From positions 1 to 20,995 of the forward strand of contig JAUYMX010000477.1 in assembly GCA_030699345.1 (NCBI GenBank): 20,995 nucleotides of DNA, in the 5' to 3' direction. The position numbers and the translations under genes are program-made. This DNA comes from Methylococcaceae bacterium. Its GTDB lineage: Bacteria > Pseudomonadota > Gammaproteobacteria > Methylococcales > Methylomonadaceae. Below the pieces are notes generated by a model. The model made no database searches, had not been told where the DNA came from, and saw only the letters and a list, made by a program, of their open reading frames with translations. Below, one piece after another: positions 1 to 7,135 of this stretch. Position 1 is the first letter of the stretch. Every line of letters starts with the position of its first letter.

Positions 1-65
1 GTATCGCCTAACTTGTTGAGCTTGGCTTCACGTTCTTCGGCAGCAAATAGGCTTTCTTTGATCAT
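1..65 (-). CDS. Transposase N-terminus, IS5-like (partial, runs off window)
   Basis: The minus-strand ATG at 65 opens a frame of 21 complete codons that continues past the window edge. It begins MIKESLFAAEEREAK and continues LNKLGD. Charged Glu/Lys-rich starts with 'FAAEEREAKLNKLGD' are familiar from IS5/IS4-superfamily DDE transposases of proteobacteria. No catalytic residue is visible in so short a piece. No strong Shine-Dalgarno sequence precedes the ATG. The supporting context is a disrupted gene immediately downstream of the element end (139-438). The call is moderately secure as a transposase and less secure as to family. Confidence 0.5.
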   Translation of the reverse strand, partial: MIKESLFAAEEREAKLNKLGD

Positions 66-141
66 GGCGGTGGGTGCTTAGAAACTAAAATGGGACTGGG
101 GAGTATTATCCCATGATGTCGAGTTTTTCGAGGTGCCCTTG
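1..141 (-). mobile_element. Left end of an IS5-like insertion sequence (partial)
   Basis: Only one end of the element is in the window. It consists of the first codons of a transposase read on the minus strand and a non-coding end that appears to stop near 136-141. The boundary is inferred because a membrane-protein reading frame runs up to about position 139 and is then replaced by unrelated sequence. On the minus strand the tip would read GGGCACCTCGAAAAACTC, which resembles a terminal inverted repeat, but the partner end lies outside the window. Family assignment rests on my recollection of the transposase N-terminus. Confidence 0.55.
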
Positions 142-438
142 TGTTTGATCAAAAATGATCGCGCCAGCTTAATAAGCAATTATTGAACTTGAATACTGCC
201 CCCAAAAGCCGAATATGAAAGGTATGCTATCTAATAACCAAAGAACAGTATTGTCTCGTTGAGCATTCCAAATACCATTAACAGTTAACTCACCCGTGCT
301 GTAAAAACTGACCAGACAAGTCGCAATTATAATGCTGGCAATCGCTATCAAAACTCCTTGGTATGCCGTTTTTGAAACTTCGCTTTTTAGAATTCTGACA
401 TTATCACTGAGTAAATTTATTGCAACTACTAAAGCCAT
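139..438 (-). pseudogene. N-terminus of a two-TM membrane sensor, broken by a nonsense codon and an IS
   Basis: The frame starts at the minus-strand ATG at 438 behind a good ribosome site (GAGGAG about 4 bases upstream) and runs 89 codons to TAA at 169-171. It shows a short cytoplasmic head, a hydrophobic helix at residues about 26-48, an extracytoplasmic loop ending 'NGIWNAQRDN', and a second helix at about 65-88 ending in SSSIIAY. Reading through the stop gives AGAIIFDQTQ (166-139), a plausible continuation into a signalling helix, before the sequence changes to IS DNA. I read this as a formerly longer sensor, of the type that carries cyclase, GGDEF or EAL output domains. The output domain is not in the window, so the function is unproven. 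The gene carries two lesions: TAA in place of a probable Gln or Glu codon, and the IS junction. Confidence 0.6.
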
Positions 439-916
439 CTGCTCCTCAACCTATTTTTTGTAAAAAAAATATTTTATATGCCATTTTTACCGGCAATTTT
501 TTTAAAAATATCGGTTTAAATATCGTTTTGAGTATAGTCAATATAAAAAAACAATTTCTATAAGACCATCTGCTAGGAGTCTGTCGGATTATTCGAGCTT
601 ACCAACTCGCCAAATCACATTTAAAATTTTAAGAAGTCAGTTTTTGCGATTTTTAATCTCTCGGGTTTTGTTTTATGCCTCAACCCAGTCTGTTTTTTTG
701 ATTACCCTCTTACACATGCATTTTTTTCAAATTCCAGCCGATACAGACTAAATTCCATTCACTTTGAACGGATTCCAAGCCTCTAAGAATGAAAGCTGGC
801 TTAGATTTGACTTTAGATACCATAATGCCCATGAAGTCGTTCTTACGCTGCAGCGTGGGATAAAAAACCTGTTATTAACATTAATTCGGGATCAGAAAAA
901 GAAGTTAGAAACAAAA

Positions 917-935
917 GCGTCAGGTTTTCTTACAC
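917..935 (+). promoter_or_regulatory. Copy A of the GTGT-N11-ACAC dyad motif
   Basis: The site reads GCGTCAGGTTTTCTTACAC. It shares the CAGGTTT core and ACAC arm with the copies at 1181, 8233 and 8419. It lies about 330 bases upstream of the sigma-54 promoter at 1261, a long but possible distance for an enhancer. The left arm has one departure from GTGT. Confidence 0.4.
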
Positions 936-1180
936 TTTATTTGGATCCAAAAAAATCTAAAAATAGTTATTTCATATAAATTACAAATAGTTATAGATTT
1001 ATAAAAACAAATTCACCGATAAAATTGCCAGTTTTCATACAAAAAATATTTGCCCATCATTAATAGCATAAGTCATTCATTTTTAATGAGAATCTTAATA
1101 CCATTAATATCTTAAAATTAATTACATCAATAAAAATCAATTAGTTACAAAAATATTAATCCATCACTCTAACGACCAAC

Positions 1181-1199
1181 ATGTCAGGTTTTTTTACAC
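1181..1199 (+). promoter_or_regulatory. Copy B of the dyad motif, probable enhancer of the PEP-CTERM gene
   Basis: The site reads ATGTCAGGTTTTTTTACAC. Its right end is about 62 bases upstream of the -24 GG of the sigma-54 promoter at 1261-1276, a usual place for an upstream activator site. PEP-CTERM genes in other proteobacteria are known to depend on RpoN and the PrsK/PrsR two-component pair. Assigning this site to a PrsR-like protein is inference. Confidence 0.5.
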
Positions 1200-1260
1200 T
1201 TTTAAGTTATCAGTGTTCATAAAAAACAAAAAACCAATTAAATTCAAACAGTTGCTATTA

Positions 1261-1276
1261 TGGCTCATATCTTGCT
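1261..1276 (+). promoter_or_regulatory. Sigma-54 (RpoN) promoter of PEP-CTERM gene 1
   Basis: The sequence TGGCTCATATCTTGCT matches the sigma-54 consensus TGGCAC-N5-TTGCW with one mismatch. The invariant GG (1262-1263) and GC (1274-1275) have the exact 12-base register. Transcription should start near 1287, giving a leader of about 130 bases before the ATG at 1421. Confidence 0.75.
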
Positions 1277-1420
1277 TTATCAATTGCCGTTGAACTAAAC
1301 ATTCATCATCCCTCATGTTTATGATTTATTACTTCAACAATACGCTTGTAAATAGCCGAAATTTTAAAAGGCTTTTCGGTGTAATTACTACTACCAAACC
1401 TTTAGCTTAAGGAAATAAAA

Positions 1421-2572
1421 ATGCGTTTAAAACCAATTATGGCCGTGATTATCGGCTTAACGGCAACTTCAGCGGCATCAGCAGCTGATTATCGAGTTGA
1501 AAATCAGGTATGGGGCGGCTACCAAATAGACGGCACCATCAACAGCCCATTGTTCGGTAGCCAACCAATCAATTTCAATAGCGACCTTGACTATGACAGC
1601 GCTTACACGCAAGGCAATACAGCCGGGGCTCTTCCGGAAGCAGCTGCGTTTGATAGAGTTTTCCATGGTAACTCGGCAATAGGTGCTGGCGACATACTCA
1701 AATCAGCTTATGCAAAATCTGATTGGGGATTTAATCATGCTGGAGTAGAAACGATTGGCTTCATAAAAGCTGAAAAAGAAACAGTTTCTTATCCGATTGA
1801 CCCCAACTACGGTTCAGATAACATTCTGGATTACAACAACCCCATCACCATCAATACATCAACCAACACTTACACCGTCGCAAATTCGCGTTGGGAGGAG
1901 TTATATCAAATTTCCGGGGGAGTAGGCGCTGATACAGCTCATATCACAATGCATGTTGATGGCTTTTTGAATGGGGTATTAAGCAATGGTGATTCGGCCC
2001 AAATTAACTATAACTTGAGCACCTTCAATAATGTGCAAGTACTAGGGCTTTATGCTTCTTTATATATCAATTCTTACACTGATTATGTGTATAACGAAGA
2101 AACAGGAGATTACGACGCCATTGAAGTCAACACCCAAAATTGGTCTAAATCAATCTTTCAAAATGGTACTTGGAATTATTCATACGGCACTGGCGCCCTA
2201 ACAATAGATGATCTAATTGAAGGCGATTACGACTTCACCTATGGCGATCCGTTGTATCTCAACTCAAACCTGCAGACATATGTTTGGGGAAATGGCATAA
2301 GCGATTTCAAGAATACTGTCACCATGGACAGTTTTGTATTACCTGAAAATGCTAATGTCTATGCACTTTCTGGCGCAAACCCAGAGGCTTATCACATTGG
2401 TTTTGCCGGTAACGGCGGCGGCACAGTGTGTACTTCATTGGAGTGTGTTAACAATGGCTTAGGCAACGGCAATGGCGTTCCTTCGGTACCGGTACCGGCA
2501 AGTATTTGGTTATTCGGATCTGCTTTGGCGGGTTTAGGATTAAACCGTCGTCGTCAGCTCGCCGCCATCTAA
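1421..2572 (+). CDS. PEP-CTERM sorting domain exoprotein (383 aa)
   Basis: This is a predicted secreted protein. It has a Sec signal peptide (residues 1-21, MRLKP then a hydrophobic stretch ending SAASA) and a Tyr/Asn/Gly-rich, largely polar body without a domain I recognise. The C-terminal sorting tail lies at about 356-383: the VPVPASIWLF motif, a hydrophobic helix, then NRRRQ. Such tails are recognised by an exosortase (EpsH/XrtA family) during export to the surface or biofilm matrix; the sorting enzyme is not in this window. Two cysteines, C337 and C342, sit just before the tail and could form a disulfide. The start is fixed by AAGGA upstream of ATG and by the signal peptide. The gene has its own sigma-54 promoter upstream and terminator downstream, so it is probably monocistronic. 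The body's function is unknown. Confidence 0.85.
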   Translation: MRLKPIMAVIIGLTATSAASAADYRVENQVWGGYQIDGTINSPLFGSQPINFNSDLDYDSAYTQGNTAGALPEAAAFDRVFHGNSAIGAGDILKSAYAKSDWGFNHAGVETIGFIKAEKETVSYPIDPNYGSDNILDYNNPITINTSTNTYTVANSRWEELYQISGGVGADTAHITMHVDGFLNGVLSNGDSAQINYNLSTFNNVQVLGLYASLYINSYTDYVYNEETGDYDAIEVNTQNWSKSIFQNGTWNYSYGTGALTIDDLIEGDYDFTYGDPLYLNSNLQTYVWGNGISDFKNTVTMDSFVLPENANVYALSGANPEAYHIGFAGNGGGTVCTSLECVNNGLGNGNGVPSVPVPASIWLFGSALAGLGLNRRRQLAAI

Positions 2573-2593
2573 ATATAAGCAAGTAACTTCGCT

Positions 2594-2635
2594 CAAAAAA
2601 AGCCGCCTCATTAAATTAATGAGGCGGCTTTTTTT
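2594..2635. terminator. Bidirectional rho-independent terminator
   Basis: A 13-bp perfect stem (2601-2613 with 2617-2629) and a 3-base loop are flanked by seven A on the left and seven T on the right. It therefore works for the PEP-CTERM gene on plus and for ettA on minus, which converge here. Confidence 0.9.
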
Positions 2636-2676
2636 CGTTCAAGAATGATATAGCCGCTTCCCTGCGGCACCAACCG

Positions 2677-4344
2677 TTAGGTTGACAACTTTTTGTATTT
2701 CAACCGATGCGGATTATCCGCATCACTCCCCAAACGACGATGACGGTCGGCTTCGTAATCTTCGTAGTTGCCTTCAAACCAGACCACTTGACTGTCGCCC
2801 TCAAACGCCAGCATGTGAGTAGCGATACGATCTAAAAACCAACGGTCATGCGAGATGACCACGGCGCAACCGGGGAATGCAAGTAACGCATCCTCCAGAG
2901 CACGCAAGGTTTCAACATCAAGATCGTTGGTCGGTTCATCAAGCAGCAAGACATTGCCGCCGGTTTTCAGCAGCTTGGCCAAATGTACCCGGTTGCGTTC
3001 ACCACCGGACAGTTCGCCAATGCGTTTTTGCTGATCGCCGCCTTTAAAGTTAAAACGGCCGACATACGCCCGCGAAGGAGTTTCATATTTACCGACGGTG
3101 ATCATATCCAGACCATCCGACACTTCTTCAAACACAGTTTTGTTGGGGTCCATGTCATCGCGTAACTGATCAACATAGGCTAACTGAACGGTTTGACCCA
3201 ATGTTAACGTGCCTGAATCCGGCTGATCGACACCAGCCATCATTCTAAACAGCGTGGTTTTACCGGCGCCGTTCGGGCCGATAATGCCGACGATACCGCC
3301 GGGCGGAAGTTTGAAGCTCAAATCGTTGATTAACAAGCGGTCGCCAAAAGCTTTGCTGATGTTGTCGGCGTTAATGACTATATCGCCCAAACGTGGACCG
3401 GGTGGAATATAAATTTCCTGTGTTTCATTACGTTTTTGCACGTCAACGGAAGACAGTTCTTCAAAGCGCGCCAAACGTGCCTTGCTTTTGGCATGGCGGC
3501 CTTTTGGGTTGGAGCGCACCCATTCCAGCTCGGCTTTCATGGCTTTTTGGCGGGAAGATTCCTGCTTTTCTTCTTGCAACAGGCGATTGCCTTTTTGTTC
3601 TAACCAGCTGGAATAATTGCCTTCCCAGGGAATGCCGGAACCTCTGTCCAATTCCAAAATCCAGCCGGCCACGTTATCTAAGAAATACCGGTCATGCGTC
3701 ACCGCTACAACGGTACCGGGATAATCATGTAAAAAGCGTTCCAGCCAGGCGACCGATTCGGCATCCAAATGGTTGGTAGGCTCATCTAATAACAACATGT
3801 CAGGATTGGATAACAATAATCGACATAAGGCCACGCGGCGTTTTTCTCCACCTGACAATTTAGTGACATCAGCATCCCAATCCGGCAAGCGAAGCGCATC
3901 GGCGGCAATTTCAAGCTTTCGTTCCAACTCCCAGGCACCGGCGGCTTCAATTTTTTCCTGTAAATCCGCCTGCTCTGCCAGCAAGGCGTCTAAATCGGCA
4001 TCCGGTTCGTCGAAAGCATTATTCACTTCGTTAAAACGATCCAGCACCGCTTTGATTTCGGCAACGGCTTCTTCGACATTGCCGCGCACGGTTTTATTGG
4101 GATCAAGCTGCGGTTCCTGGGGTAAATAACCAATATTGATACCTTTTAGTGGAATCGCTTCGCCTTCAATATCTGTATCCAGACCGGCCATAATTTTCAG
4201 CAAAGTAGATTTACCGGAACCATTCAAACCCAACACACCGATTTTTGCGCCCGGAAAAAAAGACAGTGAAATGTCTTTGAGAATGTACTTTTTGGGTGGA
4301 ACAATTTTCCCCACCCGATTCATTGAAAAAATATATTGCGCCAT
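2677..4344 (-). CDS. ettA: Energy-dependent translational throttle protein EttA (ABC-F ATPase)
   Basis: EttA is a soluble ABC-F protein that binds the ribosomal E site and gates entry into elongation according to ATP/ADP. Its length of 555 residues equals that of the E. coli protein. Two ATPase cassettes are seen: Walker A at 39-47 (GLNGSGKST) and 356-364 (GPNGAGKTT), signature LSGGE at 163-167 and 445-449, and Walker B with catalytic glutamates E188 (LLLDEPTNHLD) and E470 (LLLDEPTNDLD). These are the same numbers as in E. coli EttA. An acidic, helical arm region lies at about 95-140 and the basic interdomain linker (PtIM) at about 245-320, with KGRHAKSKARLARF. There are no membrane segments, so it is not a transporter. 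The ribosome site before the ATG is weak. It is divergent from the copper oxidase gene and shares the downstream terminator with the PEP-CTERM gene. Confidence 0.96.
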   Translation of the reverse strand: MAQYIFSMNRVGKIVPPKKYILKDISLSFFPGAKIGVLGLNGSGKSTLLKIMAGLDTDIEGEAIPLKGINIGYLPQEPQLDPNKTVRGNVEEAVAEIKAVLDRFNEVNNAFDEPDADLDALLAEQADLQEKIEAAGAWELERKLEIAADALRLPDWDADVTKLSGGEKRRVALCRLLLSNPDMLLLDEPTNHLDAESVAWLERFLHDYPGTVVAVTHDRYFLDNVAGWILELDRGSGIPWEGNYSSWLEQKGNRLLQEEKQESSRQKAMKAELEWVRSNPKGRHAKSKARLARFEELSSVDVQKRNETQEIYIPPGPRLGDIVINADNISKAFGDRLLINDLSFKLPPGGIVGIIGPNGAGKTTLFRMMAGVDQPDSGTLTLGQTVQLAYVDQLRDDMDPNKTVFEEVSDGLDMITVGKYETPSRAYVGRFNFKGGDQQKRIGELSGGERNRVHLAKLLKTGGNVLLLDEPTNDLDVETLRALEDALLAFPGCAVVISHDRWFLDRIATHMLAFEGDSQVVWFEGNYEDYEADRHRRLGSDADNPHRLKYKKLST

Positions 4345-4512
4345 GATATTTAAGGTTCACCCATTGGTTAGATTGGTTAAGTAACGTGCAGGTATTATTC
4401 CATGTTATCGCTATTTGTTAATAGCTTAAGCAAGCTGGCGGAATTGCGCCTAGGTATAAACTTGCCAGCCATTTACAATGGATATTTTAAGTAGTCACTC
4501 TATTTTCGTTCC

Positions 4513-6174
4513 ATGCCCAAAAAATATTTAGGTTTATTACTACTGCTGTTTATTTCTACGTTGGTAGCAACGGTTGTTTATTTGCTCCCCGCATCGTCAC
4601 AAAAGGCTGGGATAACGCCGCCAGCAACAGTCTACAGCCAAGCAGGGGCTGGCGAGGGTGTAGAAAAACCTTGTTCAAACGAACACCCCGACTGGCAACC
4701 TGCACAAGTGATTGATGGTGTCAGCATTGATGAATCCATCTCTTGCGAACCTGATAATCCTTACGACGTAGCAGTCTCGGTAAAAGGCACTAACAATGTT
4801 TCGATGGGCACGTTGATGCAGTCAGACTATGCGCAAGATGCGGTCACCATGAGCGACGACCTCGACCATGACGGCGACCCAGACATCATCAGAATTAAGC
4901 TGGAAGTGGTCGAACTTAACGGCTCCAGCCCCGATGGACCGTTTTTAATCAACACTTACGACATAGCTCCAGGCATTCAACCTGGATTGTGGATGTACGC
5001 GCCCAAATCCAGCGGCATGGCGGTTAAAAACTTTAATTCGCTGGTTGCCCGGCCGTTTTTACGTGCGCCCTCCCCGGTGATTCGTGTTGAGCAAGGCGAC
5101 AAGGTCTATGTCACCTTGGAAAATACCCACTATCTGCCTCATACCATTCATCTACACGGGGTCGATCATCCCTGGCACATAGGCAATTCTGACAACGACG
5201 GTGGCGAAGAGCATCCGGTTTACCCCGGTACCCAGCATACCTACGAGATTCAACCCCGGCATACCGGCACCATGTTTTACCATTGCCATGTACAAACCGC
5301 CCAGCACTTCATGATGGGTTTAAACGGCATGGTTATCGTTGAAGAAAATGCGCCCAATAACTGGCCGCAAACCTTCAATATAGGCGCAGGTAAAGTGCGA
5401 CATCCTGCGACAGCGGTAAAAAAAGCATTTAATCAGGAATATGATTTGTATTATCAATCGGTCGATAAACGCTTGGCCGGCATCATCCAGAATGCCAACG
5501 ACCCAAGATTGGTTGCGCAACGCATGAGTCGTGACTACAACATGACCGAATCTTTCGAAAACTACTTTCTGCTCAATGGTCGGTCATTTCCTTACACGCT
5601 GAGAGACGGCCTGGTGGTGGTCAACGAAAATGAGCACATAAAGCTGCATGTGGCTAATGCTCAACGCTCTTCGGTAGCTATTCATATTCACGGCCATAAA
5701 GCGACCATCACCGCTTACGATGGCGTGGAACAACCGGTTGGCGCACAGATCACACGTGATGTTTTCGACATTGCCCCGGCGCAACGCATCGATCTGCATT
5801 TGCAAACTATTAACGACGGTTTGCACAGCTATAGCCCCGGCTTGTGGATGTTTCATGACCATGTACCCACCGGCACGACTACCGACGGCATGGAACCAGG
5901 CGGTAACATGGCTATTCTGGCTTATCGGCAGTTTGTCGATGAACATGGAATGCCGAAAATGCACGATGCACTGCTCGACCAGGTGTTCAATAAAAACTAC
6001 TACGCCAAAAAACAACCGGTCTGGGGAACAGGCGATTTTGCGCAATCCTTGGCTGATGCAGGCAAAATCGCCCCGGATTATCTGCGCATTATCTTGTTCG
6101 GGCTAGCCGCCGGTTTGCTGGTTGGGTTAGTCATTATTGCTTTACTGATATTCCGTCGGAAACCACGCTCATGA
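4513..6174 (+). CDS. Membrane-anchored two-domain multicopper oxidase (type C-like)
   Basis: The 553-residue protein has an N-terminal hydrophobic anchor (about 5-25) and a C-terminal transmembrane helix (about 524-546, followed by RRK). A periplasmic copper core lies between them. Cupredoxin domain 1 carries H210-T-I-H213-L-H215-G and H257-C258-H-V-Q-T-A-Q-H265 followed by FMMG, which together supply a type 1 copper site plus half of a trinuclear cluster. Domain 2 carries H391-I-H393-G-H395 and F-H448-D449-H450, with Asp where the type 1 Cys would be. Type 1 copper is thus only in domain 1, as in 'type C' two-domain oxidases such as the Nitrosomonas blue copper oxidase. A unique N-terminal segment (about 30-150) has C54, C78 and an acidic loop D116-D124. 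The probable reaction is oxidation of an unknown donor coupled to O2 reduction. It overlaps the cupredoxin gene by ATGA. No clear ribosome site precedes ATG 4513, but the anchor supports that start. Confidence 0.85.
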   Translation: MPKKYLGLLLLLFISTLVATVVYLLPASSQKAGITPPATVYSQAGAGEGVEKPCSNEHPDWQPAQVIDGVSIDESISCEPDNPYDVAVSVKGTNNVSMGTLMQSDYAQDAVTMSDDLDHDGDPDIIRIKLEVVELNGSSPDGPFLINTYDIAPGIQPGLWMYAPKSSGMAVKNFNSLVARPFLRAPSPVIRVEQGDKVYVTLENTHYLPHTIHLHGVDHPWHIGNSDNDGGEEHPVYPGTQHTYEIQPRHTGTMFYHCHVQTAQHFMMGLNGMVIVEENAPNNWPQTFNIGAGKVRHPATAVKKAFNQEYDLYYQSVDKRLAGIIQNANDPRLVAQRMSRDYNMTESFENYFLLNGRSFPYTLRDGLVVVNENEHIKLHVANAQRSSVAIHIHGHKATITAYDGVEQPVGAQITRDVFDIAPAQRIDLHLQTINDGLHSYSPGLWMFHDHVPTGTTTDGMEPGGNMAILAYRQFVDEHGMPKMHDALLDQVFNKNYYAKKQPVWGTGDFAQSLADAGKIAPDYLRIILFGLAAGLLVGLVIIALLIFRRKPRS

Positions 6175-6809
6175 AAATATTCTTAGCTATTTTTAGCCTG
6201 CTGTTTGCCAGCGCATCGCCAGCAGAAATGATGAATCACGGCGGCATGATGATGGATGAAACCGGCATGATCATGAATGCCAACCGCGACAAACTTCCGC
6301 GTGATTGCACCAAAATCACCGGCGACGTCGACATCACCATTCGGGCCGGCCATAAGCATGCTGATAAATTCAACGGCAAAATGTTTGCCTTCGACAATCA
6401 AGAATGGGATGTCGCGCCCTGCACTCGCATCAACATTACCTTTATTAACGATGACCAAATCCGCCATCAATTGATGATTCATGGCTTGCCCGGCTACATC
6501 TACCCGCAAGGCATGTTTCATTTAGAACTGTACGGACAAGGCGAATTAAAAGCCTCGCTAATCATGCCCGCACTAAAAAAGACTTATCTCGTACATTGTG
6601 AGTTGGCACAGCACATGGAAAAAGGCATGAAAGCGCAATTAAAAGTAGATGGCGGCGATGGCGATTTACCGAGCATTCCCGGTATTAGCGAGCCCGTTAA
6701 AGCAGATATTTATGCCGTGGATTGGAACAACAATATTTGGCTGGTGTTGGTGGTATGCGTTTTAGTCGGCGGGATAGTGCCGTATTTCTTGCTCAGAAAT
6801 AAACTTTGA
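6171..6809 (+). CDS. Membrane-anchored cupredoxin with Met/His-rich N-terminus
   Basis: The 212-residue protein has a signal peptide (1-18, cut after SPA) and a Met/His-rich stretch at 19-36 (EMMNHGGMMMDETGMIM) of the kind that binds copper. A single cupredoxin fold occupies about 50-158 and a C-terminal transmembrane helix about 188-207. Type 1 copper ligands are visible as H99 in RHQLMIHG and C143, H148, M153 in HCELAQHMEKGM (C-X4-H-X4-M). C46 and C84 could form a disulfide. The start ATG overlaps the stop of the upstream multicopper oxidase (ATGA), so the two are translationally coupled and probably form an electron-transfer or copper-handling pair at the outer face of the inner membrane. 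No strong terminator follows. It could instead be a copper chaperone or resistance protein; the sequence does not decide. Confidence 0.82.
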   Translation: MKIFLAIFSLLFASASPAEMMNHGGMMMDETGMIMNANRDKLPRDCTKITGDVDITIRAGHKHADKFNGKMFAFDNQEWDVAPCTRINITFINDDQIRHQLMIHGLPGYIYPQGMFHLELYGQGELKASLIMPALKKTYLVHCELAQHMEKGMKAQLKVDGGDGDLPSIPGISEPVKADIYAVDWNNNIWLVLVVCVLVGGIVPYFLLRNKL

Positions 6810-7135
6810 TCCTCGATTGAAAGCGCGATATATCAAACAGACCCTTAGCCTGACATAAGTGTCTGGATTCTGCCAAAGTTGTCATAACCCAGACAGCTTT
6901 GTCAGTCGCAAACTGAGCTGAACCCGCCTGAGTTTAAATGCGTTACTTTTTTAATTTATAGGCTCCCAAAGTATCGCTCCCAGCAATCAACGCTGATATA
7001 AAACCAATCGCAGACTCGCCTACTTTTCAACAGCGCAAAAAAAAACCGCCCTACCGAGAAAGTAGGTGCGGTTTAGAAATCTGTTTTAATTCAACAATGA
7101 TATAAAACAACTACAAACTAAAAACGATTAGCGAT
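6810..7135. other. Intergenic region between convergent genes
   Basis: These 326 bases hold no gene that I can support. A 10-bp imperfect stem (6874-6883 with 6892-6901, one G-T pair) lies 65 bases after the cupredoxin stop. It lacks a T-tract and is at best a weak transcription end or RNA stabiliser. The terminator of the minus-strand PEP-CTERM gene is at 7037-7074. Confidence 0.5.
7037..7074 (-). terminator. Rho-independent terminator of PEP-CTERM gene 2
   Basis: Read on the minus strand, a 12-bp stem with one bulged base (7043-7054 with 7062-7074) is followed by a run of nine T. It lies about 60 bases after the minus-strand stop at 7136. Confidence 0.85.

Larger units (their letters stand above)
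439..1420. other. Long AT-rich intergenic region upstream of the PEP-CTERM gene
   Basis: This is 982 bases without a convincing gene. It is very AT-rich throughout. A TTG-started 71-codon frame at 764-979 has no ribosome site or recognisable domain and is not accepted. The region does hold a possible insertion-sequence remnant around 577-755, two copies of a 19-bp dyad motif (917-935 and 1181-1199) and a near-consensus sigma-54 promoter (1261-1276). Those are listed separately. No tRNA or structured RNA was recognised. Confidence 0.6.

Noticed and set aside
764..979. 71-codon plus-strand frame starting with TTG
   Set aside because: It has no ribosome site, no recognisable domain and a Lys/Leu-biased composition expected from AT-rich DNA. 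It also contains a copy of the dyad motif better explained as regulatory.
3773..4129. 118-codon plus-strand frame inside ettA
   Set aside because: It is a Ser-rich antiparallel shadow of a clearly conserved minus-strand ABC-F gene.
5584..6045. 153-codon minus-strand frame inside the multicopper oxidase
   Set aside because: It runs opposite a gene with intact copper-ligand motifs and shows no signal peptide or domain of its own.
6874..6901. Imperfect hairpin as the terminator of the cupredoxin gene
   Set aside because: The stem is not GC-rich and no T-tract follows it.
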